Made by a program: the position numbers and the translations under genes. The notes under the pieces are model-generated. The model had not been told where the DNA came from. It saw only the letters and a program-made list of their open reading frames with translations, and searched no databases. From the NCBI RefSeq assembly GCF_002002735.1, contig NZ_MUNY01000060.1, forward strand, positions 55,568 to 119,567: a DNA stretch of 64,000 bases, in the 5' to 3' direction. Positions 8,825-19,079 of this stretch are shown one piece after another. Numbering within the stretch: the first letter of the stretch is position 1; each line of letters opens with the position of its first letter. The stretch is from Algoriphagus sp. A40 (GTDB taxonomy: Bacteria; Bacteroidota; Bacteroidia; Cytophagales; Cyclobacteriaceae).

Positions 8825-9145
8825 TTAGAGTTTGGTCACTTTCACTGCAGTGCCGGAGACGGTCACCATGAGCATCCCGTCGCGGATGGTCTCATAGTCC
8901 AAGTCGATTCCTACTACCGCATTTGCTCCAAAATGTCTTGCCTGCATTTCCATTTCTGACATGGCTGTCGCCTTTGCTTCGCGTAAAACCTGTTCGTATG
9001 CGGAGGAGCGGCCACCAACAATATCGGTTATGCTTGCAAAAAAATCTTTGAAGACGTTAGCGCCTATAATTGTCTCTCCAGAGACGATCCCTAGGTATTG
9101 ATCGATTTGGTAGCCTTCAAGTGATGGAGTGGTGGAAATAATCAT
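8825..9145 (-). CDS. YbjQ/UPF0145 family protein
   Basis: This 106-residue protein belongs to the YbjQ (DUF74, heavy-metal-binding domain) family. It shows the family signatures [20 protein letters not shown] at the start, VGGRSSAYE in the middle and [17 protein letters not shown] toward the end, with normal length. Members form pentamers; their physiological role is unclear. The gene stands alone on the minus strand, with its end beside a bidirectional terminator and its start divergent from the histidine kinase gene. Confidence 0.88.
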   Translation of the reverse strand: MIISTTPSLEGYQIDQYLGIVSGETIIGANVFKDFFASITDIVGGRSSAYEQVLREAKATAMSEMEMQARHFGANAVVGIDLDYETIRDGMLMVTVSGTAVKVTKL

Positions 9146-9384
9146 AGAAAAGGAATTGGTTTAGGATTAAGTGTATTTCATGTGCTCACACGGTTTTTTC
9201 TCTCTGAAAGTTTGGTTAAAAACTCAAATGTTTCAGAAATTCTTAAGTAACGAAAAGTTGAAGTAAACCGGACAAAACTAAAAATAATGAGAGTTCCTGT
9301 TTGTGTTTAAGGTTTTCTTTTCAAATATTACCTTCCTTTTTGGCGGAATTCAAACCCGTTCCCCAAAATCATTTCTCCCGATTC

Positions 9385-12300
9385 ATGAGCCAATTCCAGC
9401 AATTCGATATTTCTGATTTTCTGAATGAAATCCAGGAACCTCTGTTTTTGATGGAATCAGAGGAAATTATTTTTTTCAACAAATACTTCCTGGAAAATTT
9501 CAATCCAGCCCCGGATGAATGGATGCTTTTCTTTAATAAAAGGGAATTGATCGATGAACTTGAAGGCTTTTTTCAGAAGGGCGAATTGCCAAAAAGCCGG
9601 ATGATTAAATCACTTGTTTCGTCAATTGGCAAAAAAATATGTTTTGAGTGGAGCTTCATCAACTTGCCGTCGAGCTACAATTCGCGTTTTTTGATTGCCA
9701 AAGGCAGCCGGATCAAGACCTGGAATACTGAGCAAAATGAGGAAATTTTGATCGAGGGAGATGCCTTGACTGCGGAGCTCCACTACATGCAGAGTATCCT
9801 CAAAAACAGCTACGACCTCATTGCAATACTTGATAAATACGGCAATTATAAGTTTATCAGTGATTCGGCAACGGAAAGGTTGGGTTTTCAGCCTTTTGAA
9901 ATCCAGGGAAGAAATTTCAAAGACTTTGTCTTGGAGGGAATTATAGAAATTGTCAAAGGAGACTTTGATGAGGTATTGAATTCTGAGTCGGAAGTAGCCA
10001 TTGATTTTTGGGTGAAATTAAAAGACGGGAAGCGGATTTACCTGGAAAGTTTTGCCAAAAACCTCCTCAATGACCCTCAGATTCAGGGGATCCTTTTCAG
10101 TTCAAGGGACATTACGGAATACATTCATACTGAAAATTCCCTCCAAAGGCGCTATGAAATTGAAAACCTCATCATCCAGATTTCTTCAAGGCTGATCAAT
10201 GGGAGTTTTAGGGATTTGGAGCCGGTTTTTTTCTCTGCTATTGCCAGATTTGGCGAGTTTTTGAATGCGAGAAATGGTGAAATTTTGGTTTTCAATCGGG
10301 AAACCGAAGAGTTGGAAGCACTGAATTCCTGGACCTACGGAAAAGAAGGAAATCGGCCATATCGGCTGTCCAGGGAAGAGGTGGGGATAATTTTTGAAAA
10401 CCAGCCTTTTTTGGAAAAGGGAAAAGTTCGCTTGGTTTCAGGTGAGTTGTCAGAGCAGCATGCCATCAGAGAACTGGGAAATTCAAGGATTTTGGTTCCC
10501 ATGATTTCCGGTGGAAAACTTCTTGGACTCATCCGGTTTGAATCCGAATTCCAGGAATTTCCATTTGAGGAAAAGGAGCTTCAGGTACTCCGGCAATTGG
10601 GTGATGTATTGGCAGGTGCCTATCTGGGTAGCCAAATGACCCGAAAACTGGAAAGGAACGAAAACCTGCTGGCAAATACCGAAGTGCTTTCCAAGTCAGG
10701 TTCCTGGAGGTTTAGCACCTATAAAAACCGCTTTTATTTTTCAGGAGGCTTGGCTGCCCTGTTTGGTTTGGGTAATAAGCCCATCACACAGGAATTTTCC
10801 TCACTGATTTTCCGGATAGACAAGCCCTTTAGGGCGGGATTTATTAAAAACCTGAAACTCTCCAGCAAGGAGTTGATCCGGACATCCGGAGAGTTCACGA
10901 TTTCGGATCAGAAAGGGGAGGTCAAGTTTATCAGTTATGAAATTGAGGGCAAAAGTGAATTTCTGACCCAGGGACTGGAGGTTTATGGATTCTGCACGGA
11001 TATTTCCCACAAGCGGGCTTCTGACACCTACCTGCGACTTCAGTCTCAGATTTTAGCACAGGTGAACGATCCTATTTTGGTGACCAATTTGGGTTTTGAA
11101 GTCATTTATCTGAATGAAGCCGCAGTTCAATTGTGTTGTCCGGAGACCGCCAGGGACTTCGAAGGTCACTTAAGCGATTTGGTGAATTTTGTTTGGAATA
11201 AGAGAGAAAACCTAGAAACCATCGCCAGTGGCTTGAAACTGGGAGAGGTTTGGAAATCAGAACGTGATATTCAAACCAAGCATACCGAAAGATCTCCTTT
11301 TGAAATCTCGATCCAGGCTATCCATGCCGAAGGCAAAGAGAAAATCGGTTATTCGGTGATTTTGAGAGGTTTGGAAGAAAAGTATAAATCGGAACAAATC
11401 GCAAAAAGGGCTCAATTGATTGTTGAAAACAGTCCAGCGGTACTGTTCAGAGTGGATCCCGACAATAGGTATAGAATCCAATATATTTCAGAAAATATCA
11501 GCCGATTTGGGTATGACGCGGCTTATCTGATCAAAAATCAAATTTCATTTTTGGATTTATTGCATCCGGAAGATTCCGCAAAGATTTTCGCAAAATCCAA
11601 AGCCGGTAAAACACTGGAAGGAGTTCCTGCATTTTCAGGTGAATACCGGATTAAAACTGCATCTGGAGAATTTGTCTGGGTGGAAGATCGAACACGTGAT
11701 GTGACCACGGAATCGGGCAAGATAATCCTGCATGAAGGTCTATTCCAGGATATTTCGGACAGGAAGAATCTGGAGCTGATCCAACAGCAGCGAGACAACC
11801 AATACCGGGTTTTGGCAGCCAACATTCCGGGAACCAACATATTCTTGGTGGATTCCGAGCGGACATATATTTTGGCAGAGGGCACAAACTTTGAAAAATG
11901 GGGCTTGAAGCGGGAGGATTTTGAAGGAAAAAAACTTCAGGACTTGCAGCTAACCCCTTATGGAGAAATCAATGCAATTCTCGACCGGGTTTACAATAAT
12001 ATGGAAATCGTCGAGACCGAATTTTTCTTCAAAGACAGACATTACCACCGCACGATCAGGCCTATTGTGGAAAATGGTCAGGTAAAATATGCCCTGAGTA
12101 TCGTCAGGGATATTCAGGAAGAATATCAGGCCAAGCTTGACTTACAGCAATCCGAGGAAAAATACCGCCGCCTGGTGGAGGAGTCTACCGAAATTATTTT
12201 CTCCCTCACAGAGACGTTTTTGCTTCATTACGTGTCTCCCAATGTGAAGCAGTTTCTTGGTTATGACAGCGAAGAAGTCACGGGAAGAAGTATTTTTGAT

Positions 12301-13710
12301 TTTCTGCATCCGGATGATTTGGGAGTATTTCAGGAAATGTTGGGTGACACCAAAGATTTCCTGGCCACCAATCAATTTCTTGAATTCAGGCTTCGCCATA
12401 AATACGGCGATTATCGGGTTTTCAATTCCAACGGGAAACTGATTGTAGACAAAAGTGGGATTCACCGGTATTACACGGGTGTCGCCAGGGATATTTCCAA
12501 ACTTAAGGAAACCCAACGGGAACTCCTTCTTGCCAAGGAAAAAGCGGAACAGGCCTCTCAGATCAAATCTCAATTTCTTTCGGTGATGAGCCATGAGATC
12601 CGCACTCCGATGAATGCTGTCATTGGACTTTCACATTTTCTCATGGAAGAAAATCCACGTCCCGATCAGTTGGAAAACCTCAAGACCCTCCAGTTTTCGG
12701 CGGAAAATCTGATGGCCCTGATCAACGACATCCTTGACTACAACAAAATTGATTCAGGAAAGGTAGATCTGGAACAGGCCCCTTTTGATTTGAGAAACAT
12801 CATCCACAGGATTGTGCATTCACACAGTTTCCAAGCCACCGAAAAAGGGCTGAAAGTAACCTGTGTCATGGATGAGGCAATTCCAGAAATACTGATTGGA
12901 GATTCACTTCGGATTGGACAGATTGTAAACAACCTGGTTTCCAATGCGATCAAGTTTACCGAGAAAGGCTTTGTGAGGATTTCGATTTCGAGAGAATTCA
13001 CTCAGGGTAAATGGACTGACATCCGGTTTTTGTTTGAAGATTCTGGAATTGGAATTGCTGAAAATAAACGGAAGTCGATCTTTGAGGCATTTACCCAAGC
13101 ATCCTCCTCCACAAGCAGGAAATATGGAGGTACCGGATTGGGGCTTGCAATTGTCAAACGTTTGGTAGAATTATTTGGAGGGGAAATTGAAGTGAGGCCG
13201 CGTAATGAAGGTGGCAGTGTTTTTGAATTCACCATTCCATTTGAATTTGTAGAAACCGGCAAGTTTGAGAAGGAAAAGGAAAGGGTATTTTCCCAACACC
13301 GATCCCTGGAAAATGCATCTATTTTGGTTGCAGAAGACAATACTGTCAACCAGATTTTGATCCGAAAATTCCTGACCAAGTGGAATGCAGGAAACCTGGT
13401 AATCGCCTCTGATGGCCAGGAAGCCTTGGATCGGTTCAATGTTGGCCAATTTGATCTTATCCTCCTGGATCTGCAGATGCCGGGCTTGGATGGTTTTTCA
13501 GTTGCCAAATCCATCCGGAAGCATAGTGATTTCACTAAGCGGAATGTCCCAATTTTAGCCTTGACCGCGGCCTCCATCAATGAAGTAAAAGAAGAGATGA
13601 AACTCAGTGGAATGAATGATATTATACCGAAGCCTTTTACTCCGGAAATACTTTTTGAAAAAATTTTAAAATATCTCAATCCAAAAGATCGGGGTGAAAT
13701 TGGGGTTTAG
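9385..13710 (+). CDS. Multi-PAS/GAF hybrid sensor histidine kinase with C-terminal receiver
   Basis: From the ATG at 9385 (an upstream TTG at 9301 would add 28 residues without family character) the protein has 1441 residues. In order it shows a PAS-like N-terminus, a PAS domain about 131-250, a GAF-like domain about 256-418, PAS domains about 428-545, 550-665, 675-790, 805-910 and 923-1045, then a HisKA domain with SVMSHEIRTPMNAVIG (His about 1070), an HATPase with N-box VNNLVSNAIKFTEKG and G-boxes DSGIGI and GGTGLGLAIV, and a receiver with LILLDLQMPG (Asp about 1362). No membrane helix is visible, so it should be cytoplasmic. The ligand is unknown. The next gene encodes an outer-membrane-like protein, perhaps a target. 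No separate output regulator is nearby. Confidence 0.9.
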   Translation: MSQFQQFDISDFLNEIQEPLFLMESEEIIFFNKYFLENFNPAPDEWMLFFNKRELIDELEGFFQKGELPKSRMIKSLVSSIGKKICFEWSFINLPSSYNSRFLIAKGSRIKTWNTEQNEEILIEGDALTAELHYMQSILKNSYDLIAILDKYGNYKFISDSATERLGFQPFEIQGRNFKDFVLEGIIEIVKGDFDEVLNSESEVAIDFWVKLKDGKRIYLESFAKNLLNDPQIQGILFSSRDITEYIHTENSLQRRYEIENLIIQISSRLINGSFRDLEPVFFSAIARFGEFLNARNGEILVFNRETEELEALNSWTYGKEGNRPYRLSREEVGIIFENQPFLEKGKVRLVSGELSEQHAIRELGNSRILVPMISGGKLLGLIRFESEFQEFPFEEKELQVLRQLGDVLAGAYLGSQMTRKLERNENLLANTEVLSKSGSWRFSTYKNRFYFSGGLAALFGLGNKPITQEFSSLIFRIDKPFRAGFIKNLKLSSKELIRTSGEFTISDQKGEVKFISYEIEGKSEFLTQGLEVYGFCTDISHKRASDTYLRLQSQILAQVNDPILVTNLGFEVIYLNEAAVQLCCPETARDFEGHLSDLVNFVWNKRENLETIASGLKLGEVWKSERDIQTKHTERSPFEISIQAIHAEGKEKIGYSVILRGLEEKYKSEQIAKRAQLIVENSPAVLFRVDPDNRYRIQYISENISRFGYDAAYLIKNQISFLDLLHPEDSAKIFAKSKAGKTLEGVPAFSGEYRIKTASGEFVWVEDRTRDVTTESGKIILHEGLFQDISDRKNLELIQQQRDNQYRVLAANIPGTNIFLVDSERTYILAEGTNFEKWGLKREDFEGKKLQDLQLTPYGEINAILDRVYNNMEIVETEFFFKDRHYHRTIRPIVENGQVKYALSIVRDIQEEYQAKLDLQQSEEKYRRLVEESTEIIFSLTETFLLHYVSPNVKQFLGYDSEEVTGRSIFDFLHPDDLGVFQEMLGDTKDFLATNQFLEFRLRHKYGDYRVFNSNGKLIVDKSGIHRYYTGVARDISKLKETQRELLLAKEKAEQASQIKSQFLSVMSHEIRTPMNAVIGLSHFLMEENPRPDQLENLKTLQFSAENLMALINDILDYNKIDSGKVDLEQAPFDLRNIIHRIVHSHSFQATEKGLKVTCVMDEAIPEILIGDSLRIGQIVNNLVSNAIKFTEKGFVRISISREFTQGKWTDIRFLFEDSGIGIAENKRKSIFEAFTQASSSTSRKYGGTGLGLAIVKRLVELFGGEIEVRPRNEGGSVFEFTIPFEFVETGKFEKEKERVFSQHRSLENASILVAEDNTVNQILIRKFLTKWNAGNLVIASDGQEALDRFNVGQFDLILLDLQMPGLDGFSVAKSIRKHSDFTKRNVPILALTAASINEVKEEMKLSGMNDIIPKPFTPEILFEKILKYLNPKDRGEIGV

Positions 13711-13765
13711 CATTAATTTTGCCCAAAGGCAGCTAAACTTAACCGCTTCCCTCAAACCTGAATTC

Positions 13766-15082
13766 ATGACTCCTCTTAGAAGGTTTTTTCTTTTCCTTTT
13801 CCTCTTATCACTTCCGGAATTTGTACTTGCCCAAGAACTCTACAACAAGCGGTCGACTATCTACGGCTTTACGGGGATTTCTGGCGCCAACCTCAGACAG
13901 TTTAACGAAATGCTTGCCGACCGGGGGCTTTCACCATTAAGAAACCGATATCGTACTTATGGACTTGGTTATCAGGCCAGAATCCATGATTTTGTTCTTG
14001 GTTTTGAGCTTTCCCATCACCAAAGCAAGGTCAGTGAATACGATGAATTTGAAATCAGATATCGCACCACTAGAGGGCTTTTCAATGTTGGATATTCACT
14101 GACAGAGGAGGGTAAATTCCAATTGATTCACTACATGTCATTGGGTGTTGGATATCTGAATTTTGAAATGCTGCCATCCAATCCTACCCAAAACCTGGAG
14201 CTTTTCCTGCGAGAACCTCAGGAGGGGTTTATCCTACGTGAAAATAATATCCAGAAAGGAACTCAATATTTTGGCGATTTTTTGACCGAAATCGGATTTC
14301 AACTTTCATATGATTTTGATCTTCCCGGTAGAAAAGAAGCGGTGGAAGTTTTGGCAAAAGTTGGCTATTCGTTCAGCCCCTTTGAGGGAAAATGGCAGAT
14401 GAACGCCATGTCCTTTGACAATACTCAAGCAGGGGCTTTTTTGAGAATCGGAGCTGGGATTTCCCTTCCTGACCGGAATTTTTTCTATAAAGATGCCTCA
14501 ATTGGAGTGTCCTTGTTCCGGGGATTTCATTTCAATAATGCGGACAAACTCAACAAGGAACTTATTGATACAGGTTATTTGCCACTGGATGGAACTCCAT
14601 CGAATTGGGGTTTGAGAATTTTGGGCGAAACCGATGGCTTTCTTTACGGGATTGATGTTTACAATTCAGCACTGGAAGGCCCGGCCACAAATTTTCAAAA
14701 TCAGTCCCTGAACAGTGTGCGGATTTATGCAAACGGAGGGGTGAAGTTTTTTCAGTTTAAAAATTTCTCTTTCGGAGCAATGGGTGGATTGGGCTATGGA
14801 AATCTCCGATATACCCTTAGTCAAAATGAAAAGCCGGATTTTCCTGAGATTTTCGAACAACGCTATTTTGACGGTTATCTGAAAAGTTCCGGATTGATGG
14901 CCAAGCCTGAATTTTTGGTAGAATACGGGATTCCGATGACCAACCGAAAACTTTTCGATTTGGTGGTGAGCGCGTCGGCAGGATATGAACTTGCAATGGG
15001 AAATTATAGATTGGGAGAATTGGGAATGGCCCAATTTCTCACCGGACCGGTCGTGGGCTTGAGTGTTGGAGTTCGGCCATAA
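13766..15082 (+). CDS. Outer-membrane beta-barrel-like hypothetical protein
   Basis: From the ATG at 13766 the protein has 438 residues with a clear signal peptide (RRFFLFLFLLSLPEFVLAQ). I prefer this start over an in-frame GTG at 13694 that overlaps the kinase gene, because it puts the signal peptide at the N-terminus. The mature part has alternating aromatic and polar residues and repeated Gly-containing strands (FSFGAMGGLGYGNLRY, LFDLVVSASAGYEL), typical of an outer-membrane barrel. No named family is recognised. It starts 55 bp after the histidine kinase stop, so the two may share a message. Confidence 0.6.
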   Translation: MTPLRRFFLFLFLLSLPEFVLAQELYNKRSTIYGFTGISGANLRQFNEMLADRGLSPLRNRYRTYGLGYQARIHDFVLGFELSHHQSKVSEYDEFEIRYRTTRGLFNVGYSLTEEGKFQLIHYMSLGVGYLNFEMLPSNPTQNLELFLREPQEGFILRENNIQKGTQYFGDFLTEIGFQLSYDFDLPGRKEAVEVLAKVGYSFSPFEGKWQMNAMSFDNTQAGAFLRIGAGISLPDRNFFYKDASIGVSLFRGFHFNNADKLNKELIDTGYLPLDGTPSNWGLRILGETDGFLYGIDVYNSALEGPATNFQNQSLNSVRIYANGGVKFFQFKNFSFGAMGGLGYGNLRYTLSQNEKPDFPEIFEQRYFDGYLKSSGLMAKPEFLVEYGIPMTNRKLFDLVVSASAGYELAMGNYRLGELGMAQFLTGPVVGLSVGVRP

Positions 15083-15158
15083 TCAGAAAGCTTGAATATT
15101 TCATGAATAAAATCGTCTGATTTGAACCTGTCCTCCTGCTTTTATTCCAAAATGCTAT

Positions 15159-15166
15159 TAACTTTG
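15159..15166 (+). promoter_or_regulatory. -7 box (TAACTTTG) before the SAM riboswitch
   Basis: TAACTTTG matches TAnnTTTG exactly and ends 4-5 bp before the first base-paired residue of the riboswitch, as expected if transcription starts at the aptamer. No clear -33 TTTG is seen at the usual spacing. Confidence 0.55.
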
Positions 15167-15170
15167 AGCT

Positions 15171-15270
15171 TGCTTATCGAGAAAGACCGAGGGAAGGGCC
15201 CTGCGACGTCTTAGCAACCTGTAACCAAGGTGCTAACTCCCATTCCGGAAATGCCGGGAACAGATGAGCG
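15171..15270 (+). ncRNA. SAM-I (S-box) riboswitch
   Basis: The segment has the conserved S-box elements in order: a P1 arm TGCTTATC pairing with GATGAGCG at the end, CGAGGGAAGGGCCCTGCGA, TTAGCAACCT, the CAAGGTGCTAACTCC core and the closing CAGATGAG. It binds S-adenosylmethionine and normally turns off downstream expression when SAM is plentiful. It precedes the two metH genes and metF, which make methionine, the SAM precursor. Downstream lie a 14-bp perfect palindrome (15274-15287) followed by TTCT, and a C-T6 run at 15311-15317; either may form the expression platform. Confidence 0.92.
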
Positions 15271-15273
15271 GAC

Positions 15274-15317
15274 AAGTACTAGTACTTTTCTCCGTGTTTT
15301 GCTCGATCGGCTTTTTT
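15274..15317 (+). promoter_or_regulatory. Probable expression platform of the SAM riboswitch
   Basis: AAGTACTAGTACTT is a perfect palindrome just after the aptamer, followed by TTCT, and a second segment GCTCGATCGGC leads into six Ts. GCTC in that segment can pair with GAGC at the 3' end of P1, which would give mutually exclusive folds. The choice between termination and read-through is inferred, not shown. Confidence 0.45.
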
Positions 15318-15334
15318 GAATTAACTACATCACG

Positions 15335-16390
15335 ATGCAAAACAGAACGGAAACCCTGCTCCAAGCTATTCAGAACCGGATTTTGATCCTTGACGGAGCC
15401 ATGGGTACCATGATTCAGCGGTACAAACTTTCTGAAGAAGATTTTAGAACTCCTGCTTTGGCAGATCATCCCAAATCCCTGAAAGGCAACAACGACTTAC
15501 TTTCTTTGAGCCGTCCGGATATTATCAAGCAGATCCATAAGGAATATCTAGAGGCAGGAGCTGATATCATCGAAACCAACACCTTTTCGGGTACGACTAT
15601 TGCCCAGGCTGATTACGAACTTTCTCACCTGGCCTATGCCATCAATTTTGAATCGGCTAAACTTGCCCGGGAAGTAGCGGATGAATTCTCCTCCAAGGAA
15701 CCACACAAGCCAAGATTCGTCGCTGGAGCCATCGGCCCAACCAATAAAACTGCTTCTCTTTCTCCGGATGTAAATGATCCCGGATACCGCGCGATTACTT
15801 TTGACCAGTTGGCGGAAGCGTATTCTGAGCAGGTGAGGGGATTGCTTGACGGAGGTTCGGATATCATTTTGGTCGAGACGATTTTTGATACCCTGAATGC
15901 AAAAGCAGCTTTGTATGCGATTCAGGACGTTTACGAGGAAAGAAACATTCCACTTGATCCGAAAGAAGGCGGAATACCGATCATGATTTCCGGTACGATT
16001 ACGGATGCTTCTGGGCGTACACTTTCCGGTCAAACCACTGAAGCGTTTTTGATTTCAGTTTCCCATGTGCCTTTGCTATCTGTTGGGTTAAACTGTGCTT
16101 TGGGAGCCAAAGAGCTTCGGCCATATCTGAAAGTTTTGGCCCAAAATGCACCATTCTATGTGTCTGCCTATCCCAATGCAGGATTGCCAAACGAATTTGG
16201 AGCCTACGATCAGGGAGCCAATGAAATGGCTGACCAAGTAAGGGACTTTTTGAAAGAGGGCATGCTGAATATTCTGGGCGGCTGCTGCGGTACCACGCCT
16301 GATCATATTCATGCCTTGGCCAAAATGGCTGCTGAATACAAGCCGAGAAAAATTGAAGAAGTAACGGAAGAGGAGGAAAGCAATGTCTAA
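15335..16390 (+). CDS. metH: Methionine synthase, homocysteine-binding part
   Basis: This 351-residue protein is the homocysteine S-methyltransferase (Hcy) module of cobalamin-dependent methionine synthase. It starts [18 protein letters not shown], and its zinc ligands are the Cys of [14 protein letters not shown] (about residue 254) and the pair in [11 protein letters not shown] (about 316-317). Full-length MetH carries this module and the methyltetrahydrofolate, B12 and activation modules on one chain of about 1230 residues; here they are two genes. The two frames overlap by 8 bp with an in-frame ATG for the second, and the split falls at a domain boundary, so this is a two-subunit arrangement rather than a frameshift. 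It is under SAM-I riboswitch control. Confidence 0.93.
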   Translation: MQNRTETLLQAIQNRILILDGAMGTMIQRYKLSEEDFRTPALADHPKSLKGNNDLLSLSRPDIIKQIHKEYLEAGADIIETNTFSGTTIAQADYELSHLAYAINFESAKLAREVADEFSSKEPHKPRFVAGAIGPTNKTASLSPDVNDPGYRAITFDQLAEAYSEQVRGLLDGGSDIILVETIFDTLNAKAALYAIQDVYEERNIPLDPKEGGIPIMISGTITDASGRTLSGQTTEAFLISVSHVPLLSVGLNCALGAKELRPYLKVLAQNAPFYVSAYPNAGLPNEFGAYDQGANEMADQVRDFLKEGMLNILGGCCGTTPDHIHALAKMAAEYKPRKIEEVTEEEESNV

Positions 16391-19079
16391 GAATTACATG
16401 AAACTTTCGGGCTTAGAGCCTTTGATTTTCACTCCAAACATCAATTTTGTCAACATCGGTGAGCGGACCAATATCACCGGATCAAAGAAATTTGCCCGAC
16501 TGATCCTGAATGGGCAGTATGACGATGCACTCGAAATCGCCCTGGATCAAGTCCGTGGCGGTGCTCAGGTTTTGGATGTCTGCATGGATGAAGGGATGCT
16601 TGACGGGGAATTTGCCATGGTTAAATTCCTCAATCTGATCGCTTCCGAACCGGAAATCAGCCGAATCCCGATCATGATTGACAGCTCCAAATGGAGCATC
16701 ATTTTAGCAGGATTGAAGTGTGTGCAGGGCAAAGGAATCGTGAATTCAATTTCCTTAAAAAACGGAGAGGCTGAATTTATTCATCAAGCCAAAACTGTCA
16801 AAAAATTCGGAGCGGCAGTCGTCGTAATGGCTTTTGACGAAAAAGGCCAAGCGGATACCTACGAGCGCAGAATCGAAATCTGCGAGCGGAGCTATCGGAT
16901 TTTGGTCGAACAGGTCAAATTCAATTGTCAGGATATCATTTTTGATCCGAACATTTTCCCGGTTGCTACAGGGATGGAGGAGCACCGCAAAAATGCCCTG
17001 GACTTTTTCCGTGGTACGAAGTGGATCAAGGAAAACCTCCCCGGTGCCAAAGTCAGCGGCGGAGTCAGCAACGTTTCTTTCTCTTTCCGGGGAAATGACC
17101 GAGTACGAGAAGCCATGCATGCGGCTTTTCTTTACCATGCGATCCATCATGGCATGGACATGGGTATCGTCAATCCGACGATGTTGGAGGTATACGACGA
17201 CATTCCAAAAGACCTTTTGGAGCGAGTCGAGGATGTGCTTTTTGACAGAAAAGAAGATGCGACTGAGCGACTTTTGGATTTTGCAGAAACCGTCAAAGCA
17301 GCTGGAAAGAAGGAAGTCGTCAATGAGGCTTGGCGAACTGACCCAGTAGCAAAACGGATCGAACACGCACTGGTTAAAGGTATATTGGACTTTATCTTAG
17401 AAGACACTGAAGCTGCCCGCTTGGAATTGGTGAATCCGCTAAAAGTCATCGAAGGTCCGCTGATGGATGGGATGAATGTGGTGGGAGATCTCTTTGGTGA
17501 AGGAAAAATGTTCCTGCCCCAAGTGGTGAAATCCGCCCGGGTGATGAAGAAAGCAGTGGCTTATTTGGAACCATTCATGCCGCTACCAGGTGAAGGTGAG
17601 GAAGCTTCCTCCCTGAAAAAAATCCTTCTGGCAACCGTCAAAGGTGATGTTCACGATATCGGAAAAAATATTGTTGGTGTCGTTTTGGCTTGCAACAGCT
17701 ACCAAATCATCGATTTGGGAGTTATGGTGGATGCGCAAAAAATCATTGACGAAGCCATCAAAAACAAAGTAGATATCATCGGATTGAGTGGCTTGATTAC
17801 TCCGTCTTTGGACGAAATGGTCAATGTGGCTTCAGAAATGGAGCGTCAGGGATTGAAAATTCCTTTGTTGATTGGCGGAGCAACTACTTCCCGGATTCAT
17901 ACAGCAGTGAAAATCGATCCGGTTTATTCCGGCACGGTCGTGCATGTGACCGATGCAAGTAAGTCTGTTCCAATTGCAGGAGAGGCGATTTCTGAAGAAA
18001 CCAAAGAAAGCTACCGAGTTCAGCTCAAGGAAACTTACCGAGTTCTCCGTGAGGAGCATGAGGCCAAGCAATCCTTGAAGCAATTGGTGAGCTACACGGA
18101 AGCAAAAGCCAATCCAGTGGAAATAAACTGGAGTTCATTTGAGCCGGTAAAGCCAAAAGTGTTGGGTAAGACGGTTTTGAAAGACCTCGATCTTACAGTG
18201 GTGAGGAAATACATCGACTGGACTCCTTTCTTCAGTACTTGGATGCTGAGCGGAAAATATCCCAAAATCCTGGAGGATCCTTTGGTGGGTCATGAAGCGA
18301 AAAAGCTTTTTGCAGATGCACAGGAAATGCTGGATAAGCTGATTTCTGAAAAATGGCTTTCTGCCAATGCCGTTTTCGGAATATATCCGATTCAGCGAAT
18401 TGAGGACGATGCGGTGGTTTTTGATCCGGAAAATGGGTCTCAGGAACTAGCTAAATTCCACTTTTTGCGTCAGCAGGGCAAAAAGGGAAAAGGAGTACCT
18501 AACCGGTCACTTGCGGACTACCTGCATCCCGAAAAAATCGATTACCTGGGTTGCTTCGCAGTTACTTCAGGCTTGGGTATGGAAACCAAATTGGCTGAAT
18601 TCCAAGCAGCTGGTGATGATTACAACGACATCATGTTCAAAGCCTTGGCTGATCGATTGGCCGAAGCTGCTGCAGAATTTGTTCATGAAGAAGTCCGAAA
18701 GAACTATTGGGGCTATTCGACTGAGGAAGGATTGGACAATGACAGCTTGATCCGAGAGGAATATCCTGGAATTCGACCAGCGCCAGGGTATCCGGCCTGT
18801 CCGGAGCACTCTGAAAAAGTTACCATCGGCAGCCTGCTAGATCTGGAAAATTCCGTCGGAATCACCTTGACTTCGAGTTTTGCCATGTATCCGACCAGTT
18901 CCGTTTCCGGATTTTACTTCGGCAATCCAGAAAGTAAATATTTTGGCTTGGGCAAAATCGGTGAAGATCAGGTTGCATCCTATGCTGAACGAAAAGGGAT
19001 CAACCTACAGCAAGCCGAGCGCTTACTATCTCCAAATTTGGCCTATTCCCCAGCCCCAACTTTAGCAATATCTAAATAA
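16383..19079 (+). CDS. metH: Methionine synthase, folate-, cobalamin- and AdoMet-binding part
   Basis: This 898-residue protein holds the remaining MetH modules: a pterin-binding barrel ([16 protein letters not shown] at about residue 20), the B12 cap helices, the cobalamin domain with the DxHxxG motif [16 protein letters not shown] (the cobalt-ligand His at about 422) and a C-terminal AdoMet-dependent reactivation domain with [15 protein letters not shown]. It transfers the methyl group of 5-methyltetrahydrofolate through cobalamin to homocysteine bound by the partner protein. The start overlaps the Hcy gene by 8 bp and the stop overlaps metF by one base (TAATG), so all three are one operon. 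No key residue appears missing. Confidence 0.95.
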   Translation: MSKNYMKLSGLEPLIFTPNINFVNIGERTNITGSKKFARLILNGQYDDALEIALDQVRGGAQVLDVCMDEGMLDGEFAMVKFLNLIASEPEISRIPIMIDSSKWSIILAGLKCVQGKGIVNSISLKNGEAEFIHQAKTVKKFGAAVVVMAFDEKGQADTYERRIEICERSYRILVEQVKFNCQDIIFDPNIFPVATGMEEHRKNALDFFRGTKWIKENLPGAKVSGGVSNVSFSFRGNDRVREAMHAAFLYHAIHHGMDMGIVNPTMLEVYDDIPKDLLERVEDVLFDRKEDATERLLDFAETVKAAGKKEVVNEAWRTDPVAKRIEHALVKGILDFILEDTEAARLELVNPLKVIEGPLMDGMNVVGDLFGEGKMFLPQVVKSARVMKKAVAYLEPFMPLPGEGEEASSLKKILLATVKGDVHDIGKNIVGVVLACNSYQIIDLGVMVDAQKIIDEAIKNKVDIIGLSGLITPSLDEMVNVASEMERQGLKIPLLIGGATTSRIHTAVKIDPVYSGTVVHVTDASKSVPIAGEAISEETKESYRVQLKETYRVLREEHEAKQSLKQLVSYTEAKANPVEINWSSFEPVKPKVLGKTVLKDLDLTVVRKYIDWTPFFSTWMLSGKYPKILEDPLVGHEAKKLFADAQEMLDKLISEKWLSANAVFGIYPIQRIEDDAVVFDPENGSQELAKFHFLRQQGKKGKGVPNRSLADYLHPEKIDYLGCFAVTSGLGMETKLAEFQAAGDDYNDIMFKALADRLAEAAAEFVHEEVRKNYWGYSTEEGLDNDSLIREEYPGIRPAPGYPACPEHSEKVTIGSLLDLENSVGITLTSSFAMYPTSSVSGFYFGNPESKYFGLGKIGEDQVASYAERKGINLQQAERLLSPNLAYSPAPTLAISK

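Noticed and set aside
16755..17366. 203-codon minus-strand frame opposite the second metH gene
   Set aside because: It is a mirror of a well-supported coding sequence, has Cys/His/Phe-rich composition without any domain pattern, and no leader or neighbour supports it. The same holds for 13002-13679 opposite the kinase.
15335..19079. metH as a frameshifted pseudogene
   Set aside because: Both halves have intact motifs, the second has its own ATG with an 8-bp overlap, and the split is at a domain boundary.
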